DNA of 64,000 nucleotides from Tetrahymena thermophila SB210 (taxonomy: Eukaryota; Ciliophora; Oligohymenophorea; Hymenostomatida; Tetrahymenidae). Shown piece by piece: positions 48,394-61,625 of this stretch. A program made the position numbers and the translations under genes. The notes below the pieces were generated by a model, which was not told the origin of the DNA, made no database searches, and saw nothing but the letters and a program-made list of their open reading frames with translations. The DNA lies in the NCBI RefSeq assembly GCF_000189635.1, contig NW_002476434.1, forward strand, positions 1,798,001-1,862,000. The letters run 5' to 3'. Position 1 is the stretch's first letter. Each line of letters starts with the position of its first letter.

Positions 48394-50467
48394 ATGAATC
48401 ATTAACCAAATCGTGAGAATATCGAAATAAATGAATGCAGAAAAATTCTCAGCAATTTTTAATTAGAAAATTCAAATAAAGATCTATTCATCTTTTTAGC
48501 TGGAATATCTTATGCTTAAAGCTAAATGAAAAAAAATGAATTGAATGAATTTACTTAATTACTTATGTAGTTCTCTTTGTAGTGCAAAAATTCAAATAAC
48601 CAAACGAAAGCAGATGAAATCTTCTATTTTCTGTTGAATTACAAGTCATAAGACCCTCTGGATTTCATAAAAAATAAGTGTTAAAACTAAATTAAAAAGG
48701 AACTAAAATAAAAGCCATTGTTAATTTTTGATGGTGTAAATTATTTTAATAAATTAAAAAATTAAATCGAAATAAGAAATCTATTTTTTTCTATTGTATT
48801 TTATTATTAGATAGATACATTTTTTTGCTCTTTTTTTAAATTAAAATTTGTAAAAATAAATAAGGAGGAAATTCCCATCAATAATACGATAATAGTAAAT
48901 AAATATATCATTGATAAAGTAGAAGAAAACAAAGAAGAATTATAATAAAAAGTAGAATTAGTAAATTAATAATAAAAAGAAAGAAAAGAAGAAAATGATG
49001 ATGAAGAAGAAGAAAAAGAAGAAGAAAGAAAGCATGAAATATTTGAAAAATAACTAATAAATAAATAAAATACATAATTATGCAAAGTCTGTTATGAATA
49101 AGATAATCAAAAACAAGTTTTTTCTCTTTCATGCTGCTATAACTAATTCCATTAAACATGCTTATAAGAATGCTTTACTGCTTAGATGAGTCAAGGTATA
49201 TCTCCATTTAAATGTCCTAACTTTGACTGCAATTAAGATGTTAAGGAAAATGAAATACTAATAATTTAAAGATACAATTAATAAATATAATCTAGCATAT
49301 TTAACGAAGGAAGCATTAATGTAAATCGAATTTTAGATTAAATAAATATTTATAATTTTTTTAAGTATATGAATTCTAGTATTATGAAATCATTTGAAAT
49401 TGAAGAAAAATAGGATATTTTAGAATAAAGTGTAAGCTTAAAAAAAGAAAATTTAAAGCTGAACTGTAAGATATGTATTTTAGAAATGGATGAAAATTTT
49501 ATTTAAACTCTTTAATGTGGACACAAATTCCATAGAGATTGCTTAAAAACATACTTTAATTATGAAATAAATCAAAGAAAGTTTCCTCTTAAATGTCCTT
49601 AGCAAGAATGTTTGTAAGAAACATATCAATAAGTTGTGAAAGAAATATTAAATGAAGAAGATTATCAAAAATTTGAAAATTTTTAGTTATTTAATTACAT
49701 CGACTTAAACTAATCTTAAGTAAAATGAATAAATGATTCATTTATTTGTTAATTTAAATTTTAACATTTTTATTTAATAGATTTAATGGTGCCTAACTCC
49801 TGATTGTGAATATGCTTTTATTTAAGAAAAAGACTTAAATCAATTCAATTGCCCTAAGTGCAAGAAGGATTACTGCTTAGCTTGTAAATGTGAGTTTCAT
49901 GAATATTTAACATGTGAATAATATTAAATATCCAAAAATAAATTAGTAAATAAATAAATATTAAAATTTGATATTTCAGCATTAAAATAAATCATTTTGT
50001 TAATAGCAAGATAAGTAATTTGAAGATTTCGCAAAAGATAAGAATTTCAAGAAATGTTCTTCATGCAAAATGTGGGTAGAAAAAAATTAAGGGTATATTT
50101 ATTTATTTAATAATTTAATTGATTTTAATTCATTTTTTTTAATTTAAAGCTGTAACCATATGACATGCAGATGTGGATATGAATTTTGTTATTTATGTGG
50201 AGGACCTTAAAATAATTGTGATTGTAGTAAATAAACTTAGATTAATTAAGGAAATAACCTATTACTTAATTTTGTCCAAGAAGGTTTTGCCTAAAATATT
50301 TAATAAGAATAATAAATAAATATTGCTAATAATAATAATAATAATTAAAGTAATGCTTAAATATATCAATAATAGTCATTTTAGACCATAGAAAATTCTT
50401 AATTTAGTTAAAATAACTTTTTGAGATAAAATACTTAGAGTTAACAATAATAGTTTTAACTTTAAGA

Positions 50468-50498
<31 letters not shown>

Positions 50499-51643
50499 TA
50501 AAGTAATGTTTAAATATATTAATAATAGCCATTTTAGAACATAGAAAATCCTTAATTTAGTTAAAATAACTTTTTGAGATAGAATTCTTAGAGTTAACAA
50601 TAATAGTCATTTCAGACCATATAAAATCCTTAATTTAATTATAATAATTTTTTGAGATATAATTCTTAAAGTTAACAATAATAGTTTTAGCTAAAAGATA
50701 ATTAAAATACTCAATAATAATAATAATAGAAAAATAAGATACAAAACAGTAATTCAAAAATTAATCAAATTTAACTAGAACAAATGCTTTAATTTAAAGG
50801 CAAAAATAATAATTTTTAGGTAATTAATTTGAGAGAAGGAATATGAATATAAATATAAATATGAATATGAACATGAACATGCCAAATGATTAATATACAA
50901 TAATTTAAAATTAATAATAATTTTAATATCAACCATAGCAATAAAAATTAGTTAATAAGAACGGTTCACTTAATTCACAATTATTTAAAAATTAATAAAC
51001 AGATGAAAATAATATTTAATAAGCTAACTATCCAAAATTTCCTTTGTAAAAAATAAATAATTTAAATTAAATAAATACATCTGAAACTTATAATGAAGAA
51101 ATACACACTAAAAATTAAAATTACTCATCTAAAGCGAATAGCTAAAGGAATAACTTCAACACTCTTAATGAAGTAAATGAAAAAAATCATACCTAATCTA
51201 CAGAATACACACAAACAAAGTTTAATTTAAATAAATATAGTAATTAACCTTTAAAAACAGAGAATCCATAAAGTAGTATTGTTGGACCTAAGAGAAGTTA
51301 AAAAATGATAGTTACTGAAAACAATATTTAATAATCTAATTATCCAAAATATCCTTATTAAAAAATAAATAACTTTGATTAAATAAATACATCAGAATAT
51401 AATGATGAAGAAATTACATACACTAAAAATTAAAATTAAACATCTAAAGCAAATAATTAATTTAACTTAAATTAAAACTTTTCTCCTAATAGCTAAAGGA
51501 ATAATTCCAACTCTTTTAAAAAAGTAAATGAAAAAAACCATACCTAAATTACAGAATACATACCAATATAGTTTAATTTCAATTAATCTTCTAATTAGCC
51601 TTTATAAAATGAGACTGCGTAATTTATTAGTTTGGATGAATGA
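48394..51643 (+). CDS. RBR (RING-IBR-RING2) E3 ubiquitin ligase with additional N-terminal RING, 965 aa
   Basis: Exons 48394-48735, 48865-49719, 49781-49945, 49980-50092, 50150-50748, 50820-51643; all phases agree. After an acidic Glu-rich stretch comes one RING-like module (LCKVCYEQDNQ, FHQTCLQECF, FKCPNFDCN), then the RBR supradomain: RING1 (NCKICILEMDENF, CGHKFHRDCL, KCPQQECL), IBR (WCLTPDCEYAF, CPKCKKDYCLACKCEFH) and RING2 (KKCSSCKMWVEKNQGCNHMT, CRCGYEFCYLCGG). The Cys in GCNHM is the ubiquitin-thioester cysteine of RBR ligases such as parkin and HHARI (family knowledge), so it should be active. The C-terminal 450 residues are Gln/Asn-rich, with repeats around QNNFLRQNSQSQQQ and a second repeat family (KINN.NQINTSE). 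The 71-nt intron 50749-50819 was chosen because it alone restores the downstream frame. Intron 4 is only 34 nt. Confidence 0.85.
50330..50735 (+). repeat. Coding repeats and (AAT)n tract in RBR tail
   Basis: Three to four imperfect units containing TTTTTGAGATA and AGTTAACAATAATAG, separated by (AAT)n runs (longest near 50469-50500). They encode Gln/Asn-rich repeats (NFLRQNSQSQQQ). Length variation between strains is likely. Confidence 0.8.
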
Positions 51644-52464
51644 AATTAATTAAATAAATAAACAAAAAAATTTTAATTCATTTTTAAATTTATAATTATA
51701 AAAAATTGTTTTCTGTTAAAGTATTAATTTTTCTGTTTCGTAGTAATAGTATTTATTTTTAGCATATTATAGGATTATTCATAGTTTTTAATTATTTTCA
51801 TTAAATTTTATTCTAAGAGCATTTTTAACATAAATAGAGTTTATGAAATGACTGAATTTTATTGATTTTGCTCATTTTTATTGTTTTTATTACTTTATAC
51901 TAAAGAAAATTATATTTAGAATTATTTTTGTTTTAAAATAAAATATTTGAATCGAGATGTATTAAATATTAATAAAATATTTGAATCAAGATATATCTAA
52001 TAATAAATAAATAAAAAAGGATTGCTTTATGAAACTTTTAATTTTTGAATGTTTTACATACATATATTTGCTTTGAATATTTAATATGTGTTAAATAAAG
52101 CTTGATTCATTAGATAATATGAAGAGTGTGTGTTTTAAATAATTAAGAAGATTTTACAAAAAAGAAACTGAGCATTTTAATAATCATTCAATCAATCAAT
52201 TAGTGATATTGATTAATGAATGGAATTATTAATAATATTAAGTTCTTTTAAGTATATATTGATAGTAAAAACTAATTAAAAGAAACAATTATTGATAATT
52301 TAATATTTATATTTGAAAGTGGAATAAATTAAATAACAATCAATATTTTTTCAGCAGAGTTTAAATAAGTATTTATAATAAGTTCGTTGATAAGGACATA
52401 TAAATTATCAAGAACGGAATAGAGCTCTCATAAGTATTAATATAAGTCTATAACTTTATTTTGA
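51644..52464. other. Intergenic, RBR to CFAP58
   Basis: AT-rich spacer between two plus-strand genes. A short doublet of ATATTTGAATC(A/G)AGAT(A/G)TAT sits near 51945-51990. No other element recognised. Confidence 0.55.
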
Positions 52465-55400
52465 ATGTCAAATTAATAAGATCAATTCGGAGGAATAGAA
52501 TAATAAGCATTTGAAGTCTTAGAAAGAGAATTTCAAGAAGTTTTGAATGATTTAGCTGCTGATTAGAGCTTAGATCGTTTCAGATAGGAGTTTGAAAAGT
52601 TTCATAGAGCTTTGAAAGTTTCACAAGAAAATGAAAAGCGTCTGTTGGCTAAATGCAGGGAATATACAAGTGATATAGGAGCTCATACAGCTAATTTGTA
52701 AGGAGCTCTCAAAATGACCCAAGAGGATAATACAACAATTGCTCATTTGAAGAGTGAATTAGAAAAGACATACAAAATTCTTGAGCTTTCAAAGGATAGA
52801 GAAGAAAAGAGCAAACAGAAGATTGAAAATTTAGATTTGGAAATTAAAAATTTGAATTAATTGATAGAAAGAAGCTCAGCTGCTAACAGCGGTTAAACAA
52901 CAACAGTAGCAGATCTTTTAACTGCTAAAGAAGAATTGACTAAGGGAAACAGACTTCTTGAGGAGTAAATCAAGGATGCAAAAAGCTAGTTAGAATTTTT
53001 AGAAAAAAGTATTGCAATCGCTGAAGATGCCAAATTAAAAAACCAAGAGGCCTATTAAAATTTGCAAAATGAAAAGCAAGATTAAGAATAAAAAATGAAT
53101 GTACATGATGAAAAGAAAAAATCTTTGTAAAAACAATAGGAAGATTATAAGAACAATAACGACTAAGTCAAATAAAAGATAAAAACCCTCACTAATAATA
53201 AAGTAAAATTGACCAAAGAAATCGATGAAAACAAGAAGGTTGCCAACTTGCAAGATTAAGAAATAAAGGAATTCAAAAGCAAAATCATGAAATTAGAAGT
53301 TTAAATTGAAGAAATCAAGAGTCGTAAAGGAACTTTAGAAAAAGAGTTAGAAGAAAGAGAAATTAATTTAGAAGTTATAAAAGTAAGCTTTTGTTTCTTG
53401 AAACTTTAATCATTAAGTTTATTAAGATAAATAATTAGCAAAAATATTTTAAATTTTGGTTTGACTGGACATATTTTTATCAGTTAAATAGAATTTTTTA
53501 ATTAATAAATGTTATTGTTTCATTTATTTTTTATAATTTATTTGATTGAATTTTGATTATTTTTAAAAAGCAAAAAATTGATCAAGATGAAAAAATCATT
53601 AAGTATGAGCTCAAGTTTATTTAAGAAAAAATGGCCAAAAAAAGGCAACTTTTATCTGAGATTGAAAATCTTGATACAATAAAAGTTGAAGCAGAAATAA
53701 TTAAAAACTTGACCGAGCAAGGTATAAATTATCTTGAGTCTGAAATCAAGGAAGATAAAAAACTTGCTTCTGAGGGCAGAAGCATTCTTGAGGAGCTTAG
53801 AAGAAACAGAGATATTCTCCAAAAGGAAATTGACAGAGCTGATAACAACAACAAGAAGTAAGAAGAGGAGCTCATTTAGAAAGAAAAAATAGTCAAAGAG
53901 AAGAAAAACGAGCTATCTGGTATGAATAAAGAGATGGATAAATTCAATTATCATATTGCATAACTCAAAAAAGAAAAGGAAAAATATGCAGTTCAAGTAA
54001 AACTTTTTATTAAAAATCAATCAATTAATCATTAAATTATTTTCTATAAATAAAAAGGCTGCTGCTGCTAATGCAAAGTACTTCCATGCTTTAGAAGAAA
54101 TAAAATTGAAAGATAATTTAATTTCTGAATTCCAAAAGAAGAACATCGAAACATAAGCTAAGCTTAAGTAATAATAGAATTTATATGAAACAGTCCGTTA
54201 AGAGAGAAATCTCTATTCTAAAAATTTGACTGAAACTCTTGAGGATTTAGAAGAAATTAAGAGAAAGTAAAAGATAGTTAACCATCAAATCTCTTAGTTA
54301 AAGGAAGAAATCGATTCCAAACAAAAGAAACTTTTATAAGAACATATTAATCATAAGAAAAAAGATGATATTAGCAAGGAGCACACAGCTTAAAGCTAAA
54401 AATATAAAAAGGAAATCAATGAGAAAGAATAAAAAATTAAGGCATTCTAGCAAGACATTGCAAAGCTAAGATTTATGATTCAAGAATCAGAACAACAAAG
54501 ATAAAAGCTGCATGAAGAATATGAATTGGTTGTCGCTGAAAGAGATATTTTGGGTAATTAAATTTTACGTCCAATTAAAATTATTTGATCATTATAAATT
54601 AAACTAGTTTTATTATAAATTATTTTTTAAAATGCATTTAAATTTTAAATTAAATATAGGAACTCAACTTATCAGAAGAAATGCAGAAGCTGCTCTTTTA
54701 TATGAAAAGATTAAAATCAATTAATCCACATTGAAGAAAGGTGAAATATAGTATTAAGAGAGATTAGGTGATATAATTGTTTGGAAAAGCAAAATTGCAG
54801 ACTTGATCAACTAAATCAAAGAATTTAAGGCTTAAGCTAATTCTATCGATGATATGAAGAGAGAAATTCATAATCTTTCAAAGGAGCTCATCGAAGAGAA
54901 GCTTAAAGTCAAAGCTCTTTCTGAGGAAATTTAAAATCCCATGAATGTTCACAGATGGAGAAAGTTGGAAGCAACTGATTCTGAAACCTATGAGTTGATG
55001 ACTAAAATATAATCTCTTCAAAAGAGACTAATCTTAAAAACAGAAGATGTAAGATAATATTATTTAAAGAAAATATGTAACAATTTTCACAAATTAATCT
55101 TTAGGTTATAGTAAAAGAAAAAGTCGTTCTCAATAAAGAAACAGAGCTAAAGAAGCTGAAATAAGAAATGAAAAGACAGCCAGGAGCTGAAGAAGAAAAA
55201 TTAATCCCAGTTTATTAGGAATCACTTAAAGAAAAAACAAAGCAAATGAGAGCTATGAATGGAGAATTGACAATGTACTAAAGTCATCTTGCAGAATATA
55301 AACTTGAAATTGATCGTCTCACAAAAGATTTGTAGGATTCTAAAAAGAAATTCTATGAACAGAAGAAAAGAGAACAATAATAATACGAAGCATAACAAAC

Positions 55401-55485
55401 TTAGTAAAAAGCTATGGCAATACAAATCAACTTACCAGATAAAAGATTCACCGGTGGTGGTTTTAACTTAGCTATCTATAACTGA
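52465..55485 (+). CDS. CFAP58: CFAP58 (CCDC147) ciliary coiled-coil protein, 869 aa
   Basis: Exons 52465-53382, 53571-53996, 54058-54553, 54660-55048, 55105-55485; all phases agree. The N-terminus contains LDRFRQEFEKFHRALK, ENEKRLLAKCREY and EDNTTIAHLKSELEK, which match the conserved opening of CFAP58. Nearly the whole chain is a long coiled coil rich in Lys, Glu and Gln. Later family signatures are NPMNVHRWRKLEATD and the C-terminal RFTGGGFNLA before the stop. Length is practically equal to human CFAP58 (about 870 aa). In animals and algae it is an axoneme-associated protein needed for motile cilia and sperm flagella. In a ciliate it should be an axonemal component, possibly linked to the central-pair or bridge region (inference). 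No unusual features apart from intron sizes of 56-188 nt. Confidence 0.93.
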
Positions 55486-56428
55486 TTCATAAAAATAAAA
55501 TTTATATAAATTATTTTTGTAGAAATAAATTTGTAGATATGTTGATAAATAAATAAATAATTCAAAAATATTTACATTGAAACTTCTAAAAGCATTCATT
55601 CATATTATTATTAAAGAGAAAAAAGTCCTTTAAATTAAATAAGAAAATTAAAAATAGCAAGAAACGTTTCAATAATTTAACATTTTATAGATAAAAAAGA
55701 ATTTATAAAAATAAATAATTAATCAAACGCAATTATTTTTTATCCAGTGTTTAAAATAGTAGGGAATTTTCTGGTAAATTCTTCAAAAAAAGGAAATATT
55801 TTAAAAATTATTTATACAAAAGAGGAAGGAGTGAGAGGAAAAAAAATTTTAAAAGCAGTCAAAAAAATTAATTTTTTTCTTAGATTTGGTGGCAGTTTCA
55901 GTATTAAAAATAAATAATTATTTATAAAAGATACATTAAATAAACAAAAATAATTAAAATAAATTTATTTATTAAACAAATATTTATTTTTTGATATATT
56001 TTGATATATTAATTGAAAAATAGTAACTAAAATTAATGGTATTTTGGAAAATTAAATTTTCTGAATAAAAAAAAATTAAAATGTTTGCTAAGTCTAAATA
56101 AGTTTCTAAGCTAATTTAATTAAAAAAAACTTTCTTTGCTAAAATACTGATTTTAAATAATAAATTTATTTTTTTTAATTATTTTAATTTATTTATTAGC
56201 TAGCTAATGCAATTTTCTCAAATTTACTTTATATTTTGGTCATTAATTGATTTTTGGAGCCAATTTTTGCTAAGATTTATTATTGTTATAGATTGCTAAG
56301 GATTATTTTTAAATTCAAGGATACATCAATTTTTTATAGTATCTGATAATTTCTCTTTTTTATCATAAATTCCTGATAGCTAATTTTTGTATTAATATTA
56401 ATTAAAAAATAAACTTATTTCTTTAAAT
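55486..56428. other. Intergenic, AT-rich
   Basis: Spacer between two plus-strand genes with poly-A/poly-T runs. No coding stretch or repeat of note. Confidence 0.55.
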
Positions 56429-58901
56429 ATGAGCAGTAAAACAAAATCTCATAAAAACAAATCTTACTCATTAAAATATATCCTAAGAAGCTATCTTGAA
56501 ATTGCATAGTAATCTCTGAAGACTCTTCCTGCGTAATTATTTATTCAAATATGAGATAGTTATTAATAGTTTTTTAAAACAGAAACGGGTATAGAAGTAG
56601 ATCTTAGCTTTTAAATGAGTGTCCCAAATAAATAGCAAACATATTAGAAAAAATGCAAATAGGAATTGAAATTTTTGAACTAATTATTACTCATTTTTAG
56701 TCAGAATGTCCACTTCAAGCTATAAATGTAAATAAAATTAACTTTTAAATATGATTCTTATTCTTTTTTACGTTTTTAAATAGAAAAAGATAAGATCAAT
56801 TTAAAGTACTCTAAATGATGGAAGCAAATAACTATTTAACAAAATTGTTATTCCCTATGTTTATAATCAAGCTTAGGGCGAGAATGAAAAAATCCCTATC
56901 TTTAAAACTTATTTATCTGGTCTATTTTAGGACTTAAATTACAACAACTATTTAATGGGAAATCAGCAATACCCTCTCATTTTAGATGATTAAATTGAAA
57001 ATTAGGGAGAAAAAGACCTCAAAAATTCATAGAAATAGTATGAGTTCTTATTTAATCGTAAAGTTTTGCAGCTCCATTTTCCAAAATCAACTAAATAAAT
57101 TAAGTAAATATGAATTTTTTGCCTTGAAAAACTATTTTTTATCAATTAAATTATAAAGGAGAAAAGGACCTTAAATGATAGTACATTTCGAAGATTTTTA
57201 GCTATACTTTGAGTTAAGACCTTGTACTTATTAAAGAGATCAATAAAGAGATTTACTTCTACTTTATTAATAAGTTAAGATTGAAAAATGTTTGCAAACA
57301 CATGAATAGCGAATAAATGAAATCATGAGACAAGTAATTTATTTTTTCTAATTTTAAAATTAATATTTATATTTGATGTAATATATTAGAAACTAAACTT
57401 CATGTTAAGTTAGTAGACAGAAAAATATTTTATTTTATACTTAGAATACCTTTATAGGAGAATTGGATATGGTTATTTCTACTTGGAGAGGATTAACCAA
57501 TATATTTAGCAAAATAAATAATATTTTGTGGATGTTAAATATTAGTTCAATAACATGAATTTAAGATTTTATTATGTTAAATAATATGAACATATGAATG
57601 AGATCATGGGTGAAAATGGATAATTTTAAGCATCTTTATCAATTAATAAGCTTAGCTTTGACTAGTTCATAAAATTTTAAGAGAAAAAAATAAAACAGAG
57701 CAAGTTTAAAACATCTAATTTACCAGCCAAAAGTTTAACTTAAGCTAATAATTGCAGCAGCAATGATCAAAATGTAGATGAAAACAATAATTCAGAAGAT
57801 ATTCTTTAAATTAATATTTTTGGTTCAAGATTTAATAGCTTAGATAAGCACGAAATAAGAATTCCTGATATTTACAAATTAAATGAAGATATCAATGTTA
57901 TTATGAAATATATTTAGCATTCAGTCTACTCACTGAGTAAATCAAATACTGCATTTGCAAATTTTAATCTAAACTTGTTTTCAAAATCATATTATTAACT
58001 TATTGAAAAATATCCTTAGATATGTATTAAAAAATAAGGGAAAGCCGATTTTATCATCTTTCCTTAGTATTTTGTAAAAGTTAAAAAATTCAAAAAAGAT
58101 TGTCAAAAGTTTTATGAATTTAACGAGAAAAATATAAGAGACAATCATAATCAAGAAGCAGAAAGCTAAGTAGAATTAGAGAGTTAAATGTAAATTTAAG
58201 AGTCAGAATAAGAAGATAATATAGAAGAAAATATATTTTTTCTTGGCTTTATAGCTTAGTTTTATATTTACTAAGCACATATTAGCACTATTTATATAAG
58301 AAATATTAAAGGATAAAAAATTCACGAAATATGTTCATTTACGAAGAAGCACTTATCTAAATATTACCAGAATTTGATTTGTGTTAAAATGATTATATAT
58401 ATAATATTAAAGAGTTTGAATAATCATTAATATTCTATGACTAATTCAGTGGATTTAAAGTATTACTTTGCATCTAAGCATGTTTTTGTTAACAATTAAT
58501 CAGGATAAGTCTAAACTATTAAGACTAATATGGATTACTCAGATCCATAACATATATCCATGCTTTTTATAATTATAATCGAAGATTAAAAGCTTAATGA
58601 AAAAATAATTGAAGAATTTTAATTTTAAGACCTAGTAAAAAGGTTTTCGTATACTGAAGAAGCTACTGAAGAGGATAAAAAATTCTTATAAAATACCCAT
58701 CTTCACTCTCGTTCTCATTATGAAAACTCTCTTAAGGATAATAATATTTCATATGAAAAGTTAGAGCATATTTTCGAGAATTTTATACATTTTGCTAAGT
58801 AACTAATTAGTAGCGAAACTTATCTTTATAAAGATGCATTAGCCAAGACATTTAAATGTGATTATCAATAACTATAAATTTAGGCGAATATTGGCTAATG
58901 A
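56429..58901 (+). CDS. Uncharacterised protein, 751 aa
   Basis: Exons 56429-56532, 56583-56727, 56784-57103, 57159-57333, 57390-58901; phases agree and the frame closes at TGA 58899-58901. Begins MSSKTKSHKNKSYSLKYIL. Exon 2 reads SQLLNECPKQIANILEKMQI; exon 4 LRPCTYQRDQQRDLLLLYQQ. The last 500 residues alternate aromatic-rich folded pieces (YLYRRIGYGYFYLERINQYI, LRFYYVKQYEHMNEIMGENG) with acidic linkers (ESEQEDNIEENIF). A late segment, FLGFIAQFYIYQAHISTIYI, is hydrophobic but includes polar residues, so a membrane span is doubtful. No domain recognised. The first intron (50 nt) removes an in-frame TGA; without it the protein would stop after 39 residues. Confidence 0.75.
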
Positions 58902-59599
58902 AATTAACAAAATAGAAAATAAAAATAGCCTTCAAATAAAATTAATTATTTTTTTTTTACCTTTTTTAAGAAAATTTTCATAATTAAAAATAAAAAAATA
59001 GCTTTTTAACAAAAATTTTTTTCTAAATTACATTTTTGATTAAATTTGTTATTATTTATACACTCTGTAAGAATATAAGAATAATAGATCTAATCTATTT
59101 TGATAATATAATAAACATTTATATATAAAGTTAAAAGAAAATCAATAAAAAAAATATTTAATATATCAAAAAGAAATAATAAAGAGATAAATATAATGTA
59201 AATATTATAATGAAATAACAATAAAGCATAAATATTATAAATCTTTTATTAACTAATAAAAAAAATAAATAAACATTAAGAAAATTTTCATAATTAAAAA
59301 AATATAGCTTTTTAACAAAATTTTTTTTATAAATTACATTTTTGATTAAATTTGTTATTATTTATACACTCTGTAAGAATATAAGAATAATAGATCTAAT
59401 TTATTTTGATAATATAATAAACATTTATAAATATATAAAGTTAAAAGAAAATCAATAAAAGAAATATTTAATATATCAAAAAGAAACTAATAAAGAGATA
59501 AATATAATGTAAATATTATAATGATTTAACAATAAAACATAAATATTATAAATCTTTTATTAACTAATAAAAATAATAAATAAATTTTAAGAAAATTTT
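58902..59599. other. Intergenic between convergent genes, mostly tandem doublet
   Basis: Nearly fully occupied by the two-copy repeat 58965-59590. It contains both 3' ends (hypothetical gene + and CobW gene -). Confidence 0.65.
58965..59590. repeat. Tandem doublet, ~312-bp unit
   Basis: Copies about 58965-59276 and 59277-59590 are almost identical, sharing CACTCTGTAAGAATATAAGA and AATAATAGATCTAAT. It lies between two 3' gene ends. Non-coding and recent by its identity. Confidence 0.9.
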
Positions 59600-61625
59600 T
59601 CATTTATTTTTTGATTTTTTTCTTTGTGCTTTGTCTTTATTTTTATCATTTTTATTTGTATTTTCTTGCTCTTCTTCATCTTCCCACTCAGAATTATCAT
59701 CTTCTTCATCTTCATCATCATCTTCTTCTTCAGCAAAAGGATCGTCTTCAATATCTAAAAGAAGTTCATTTTTAATCATTTATTGCCATTCTTCTTCGGT
59801 GACAAGACATTCATCCAAAATTTATTCTAATAATTTTTAGTCCATATCTTTACCGATAAAGACTAAATTAATTTCTCTGTCTCCAATTATTGGATCCCAG
59901 GTCTTTTTGAGCTCTTCATAATCTGGAACTAATTTTTATAGCTCTTCATTCAAGGCAATGCCAAATTTGCCTTCAGGTTGAATCTAATTTATAATTCCAG
60001 AATGTTACCATCCCCAGAAATCTTCTTTGTTATTTGCAATCCAAAAGAAACCCTTTGATCTCCAAACATTTTTGAAGGGTCCTTTTTTCTTTAGTTCAAG
60101 AGCCTCTTCTCTTTATTTTTTATACTCAAGAGCTTCTTCCTCAATTTATTTTTCTTCATCAGCATCCAACTAATTTAAAAATTTTAATCAGTTAGTGAAA
60201 TTATTAAAAATTAATTTTTTATTTTACCTCTTTTTGATCTTATTCTGAAACAAGCTTTGGGAAAGGAGAAGGTTTGGTTAATAATTTTTTATTTTATTAT
60301 TCTTCTTAATTGATATTTTTTTTATCTTCCTCTTTTTCTAATGCTTCAGTGCTTTTATTTATATTCAGGTTTTCTAAAGTCTCACTCTAAGTTTCTTCAG
60401 ACTCTTGACTTTTATTATGTTCTTTATCTTAGTCTTCTTTTACATTGGTTTTTTAGTCTTCTTCAACTTGGTTGTTTTCATCTTCTAAGTTTTAACCAAA
60501 TTATCCAAAAGTTTTTAGATAACAATAAAAATTTTAATCTAGAAGTTTGAATATTCTTAAATTGTGAAAAGGTCTAAGTCTGCGGTAGATGAAATGACTG
60601 ATACCAAATTCCACAGTTTCAGGAACGAGTTGATAGCGATCAGTACCTAACCATTTTGTATTTTCAGCAGCTTTGTCAAAGTCAAATAAACCAGTATTAA
60701 TAATTTATTTTAAATCTATATCACAATAAGAAGACTCGATAACTATAGCATCCTTGTTAAATTTTTTAATAGCAGCCATGACAGCTTCTTTTTGTTCTTT
60801 TGTTGCTAAGTCAGTCTGTTTACATAAATTTATTTATTATAAATATGGTTAAAAAATGATTCATGAATAATTTAAATTTATTTATTTCTAAAAATAAATA
60901 GATTTATTTTTGTATTTACCTTGTTCACGATGATGACATTAGCAAATTCTAATTAGTCAACCATCAACTCTGAAACTGTTCTGATATCTTATTTTTGAGG
61001 TTTTTCTTCAACAAATTTCTCTGGAAGTGACTCATGAGTATTGAACATTTCAAAGAAATTGGTACAGTCAACTACAGTGACACAAGTATCTAGGGTAGCT
61101 ATATCCTTTAAACTATCGACATTCATTTCTACTGAATTAAAGGTAAATGTCTCTGCAACCTTGAATTTAATTGTCATATTTAAATATAATTTATTATTTT
61201 AATATATTTTTTACTTATAATGGTTCAGAGATACCAGTAGATTCAATGATAAGATAATCAAACTCATTTGATTTAGCAATCTAAGCAACTTCCTTGAGCA
61301 AGTCCTCTCTAAGTGTGCAACAAATACAACCGTTTTGCATTTAGACCATTTTTTCTTCAGTTTGAATGAGCTTGCCACCTTTCACAAGCTATGCATCTAT
61401 ATTCAAAGCAGCCATATCGTTTACAATAACTGCACATTTTAAGTTTTGTTTATTTTAAAGGATATGCTTTAGGAGAGTAGTTTTTCCACTGCCCAAGAAC
61501 CCACTAAGCACAGTAGTTGGAAGTTTTTTAAACTATAATTTAAAATAAATAAAATGATTAAATTTTATTATTACTTGAGATAGAATTAATTAATTAATTA
61601 ATTAATTAATTACTTCTTTGTTCAT
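59600..61625 (-). CDS. CobW/COG0523 GTPase (metallochaperone family) with long insertion, 575 aa
   Basis: Exons 61614-61625, 61215-61532, 60920-61159, 60228-60815, 59600-60169; phase-0 introns throughout. Exon 1 is just MNKE. Walker A GFLGSGKTTLLKHIL, the family's metal-site motif GCICCTLREDL, IIESTGISEP, and NKTDLA as the guanine-specifying NKxD (split by an intron) are all present. The C-terminal domain begins GISHFIYRRLRPFH; an insertion of about 145 Lys/Glu/Gln-rich residues then interrupts it before VWRSKGFFWIANN, GDREINLVFIGKDMD and a terminal acidic tail. Family members (ZNG1, YjiA, YciC) deliver zinc or cobalt to client enzymes in a GTP-dependent way. The RSKGFFW half is the 'long' form common in bacteria; its substrate is unknown here. 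Probably cytosolic. Confidence 0.9.

Noticed and set aside
50740..50830. Frameshift in the RBR Gln-rich tail
   Set aside because: A 71-nt intron (50749-50819) with proper GT...AG ends restores the frame, so no frameshift is needed.
56530..56590. In-frame TGA in the 751-aa gene as a selenocysteine codon
   Set aside because: A 50-nt GT...AG intron (56533-56582) removes it and gives a more protein-like downstream frame with consistent phase.
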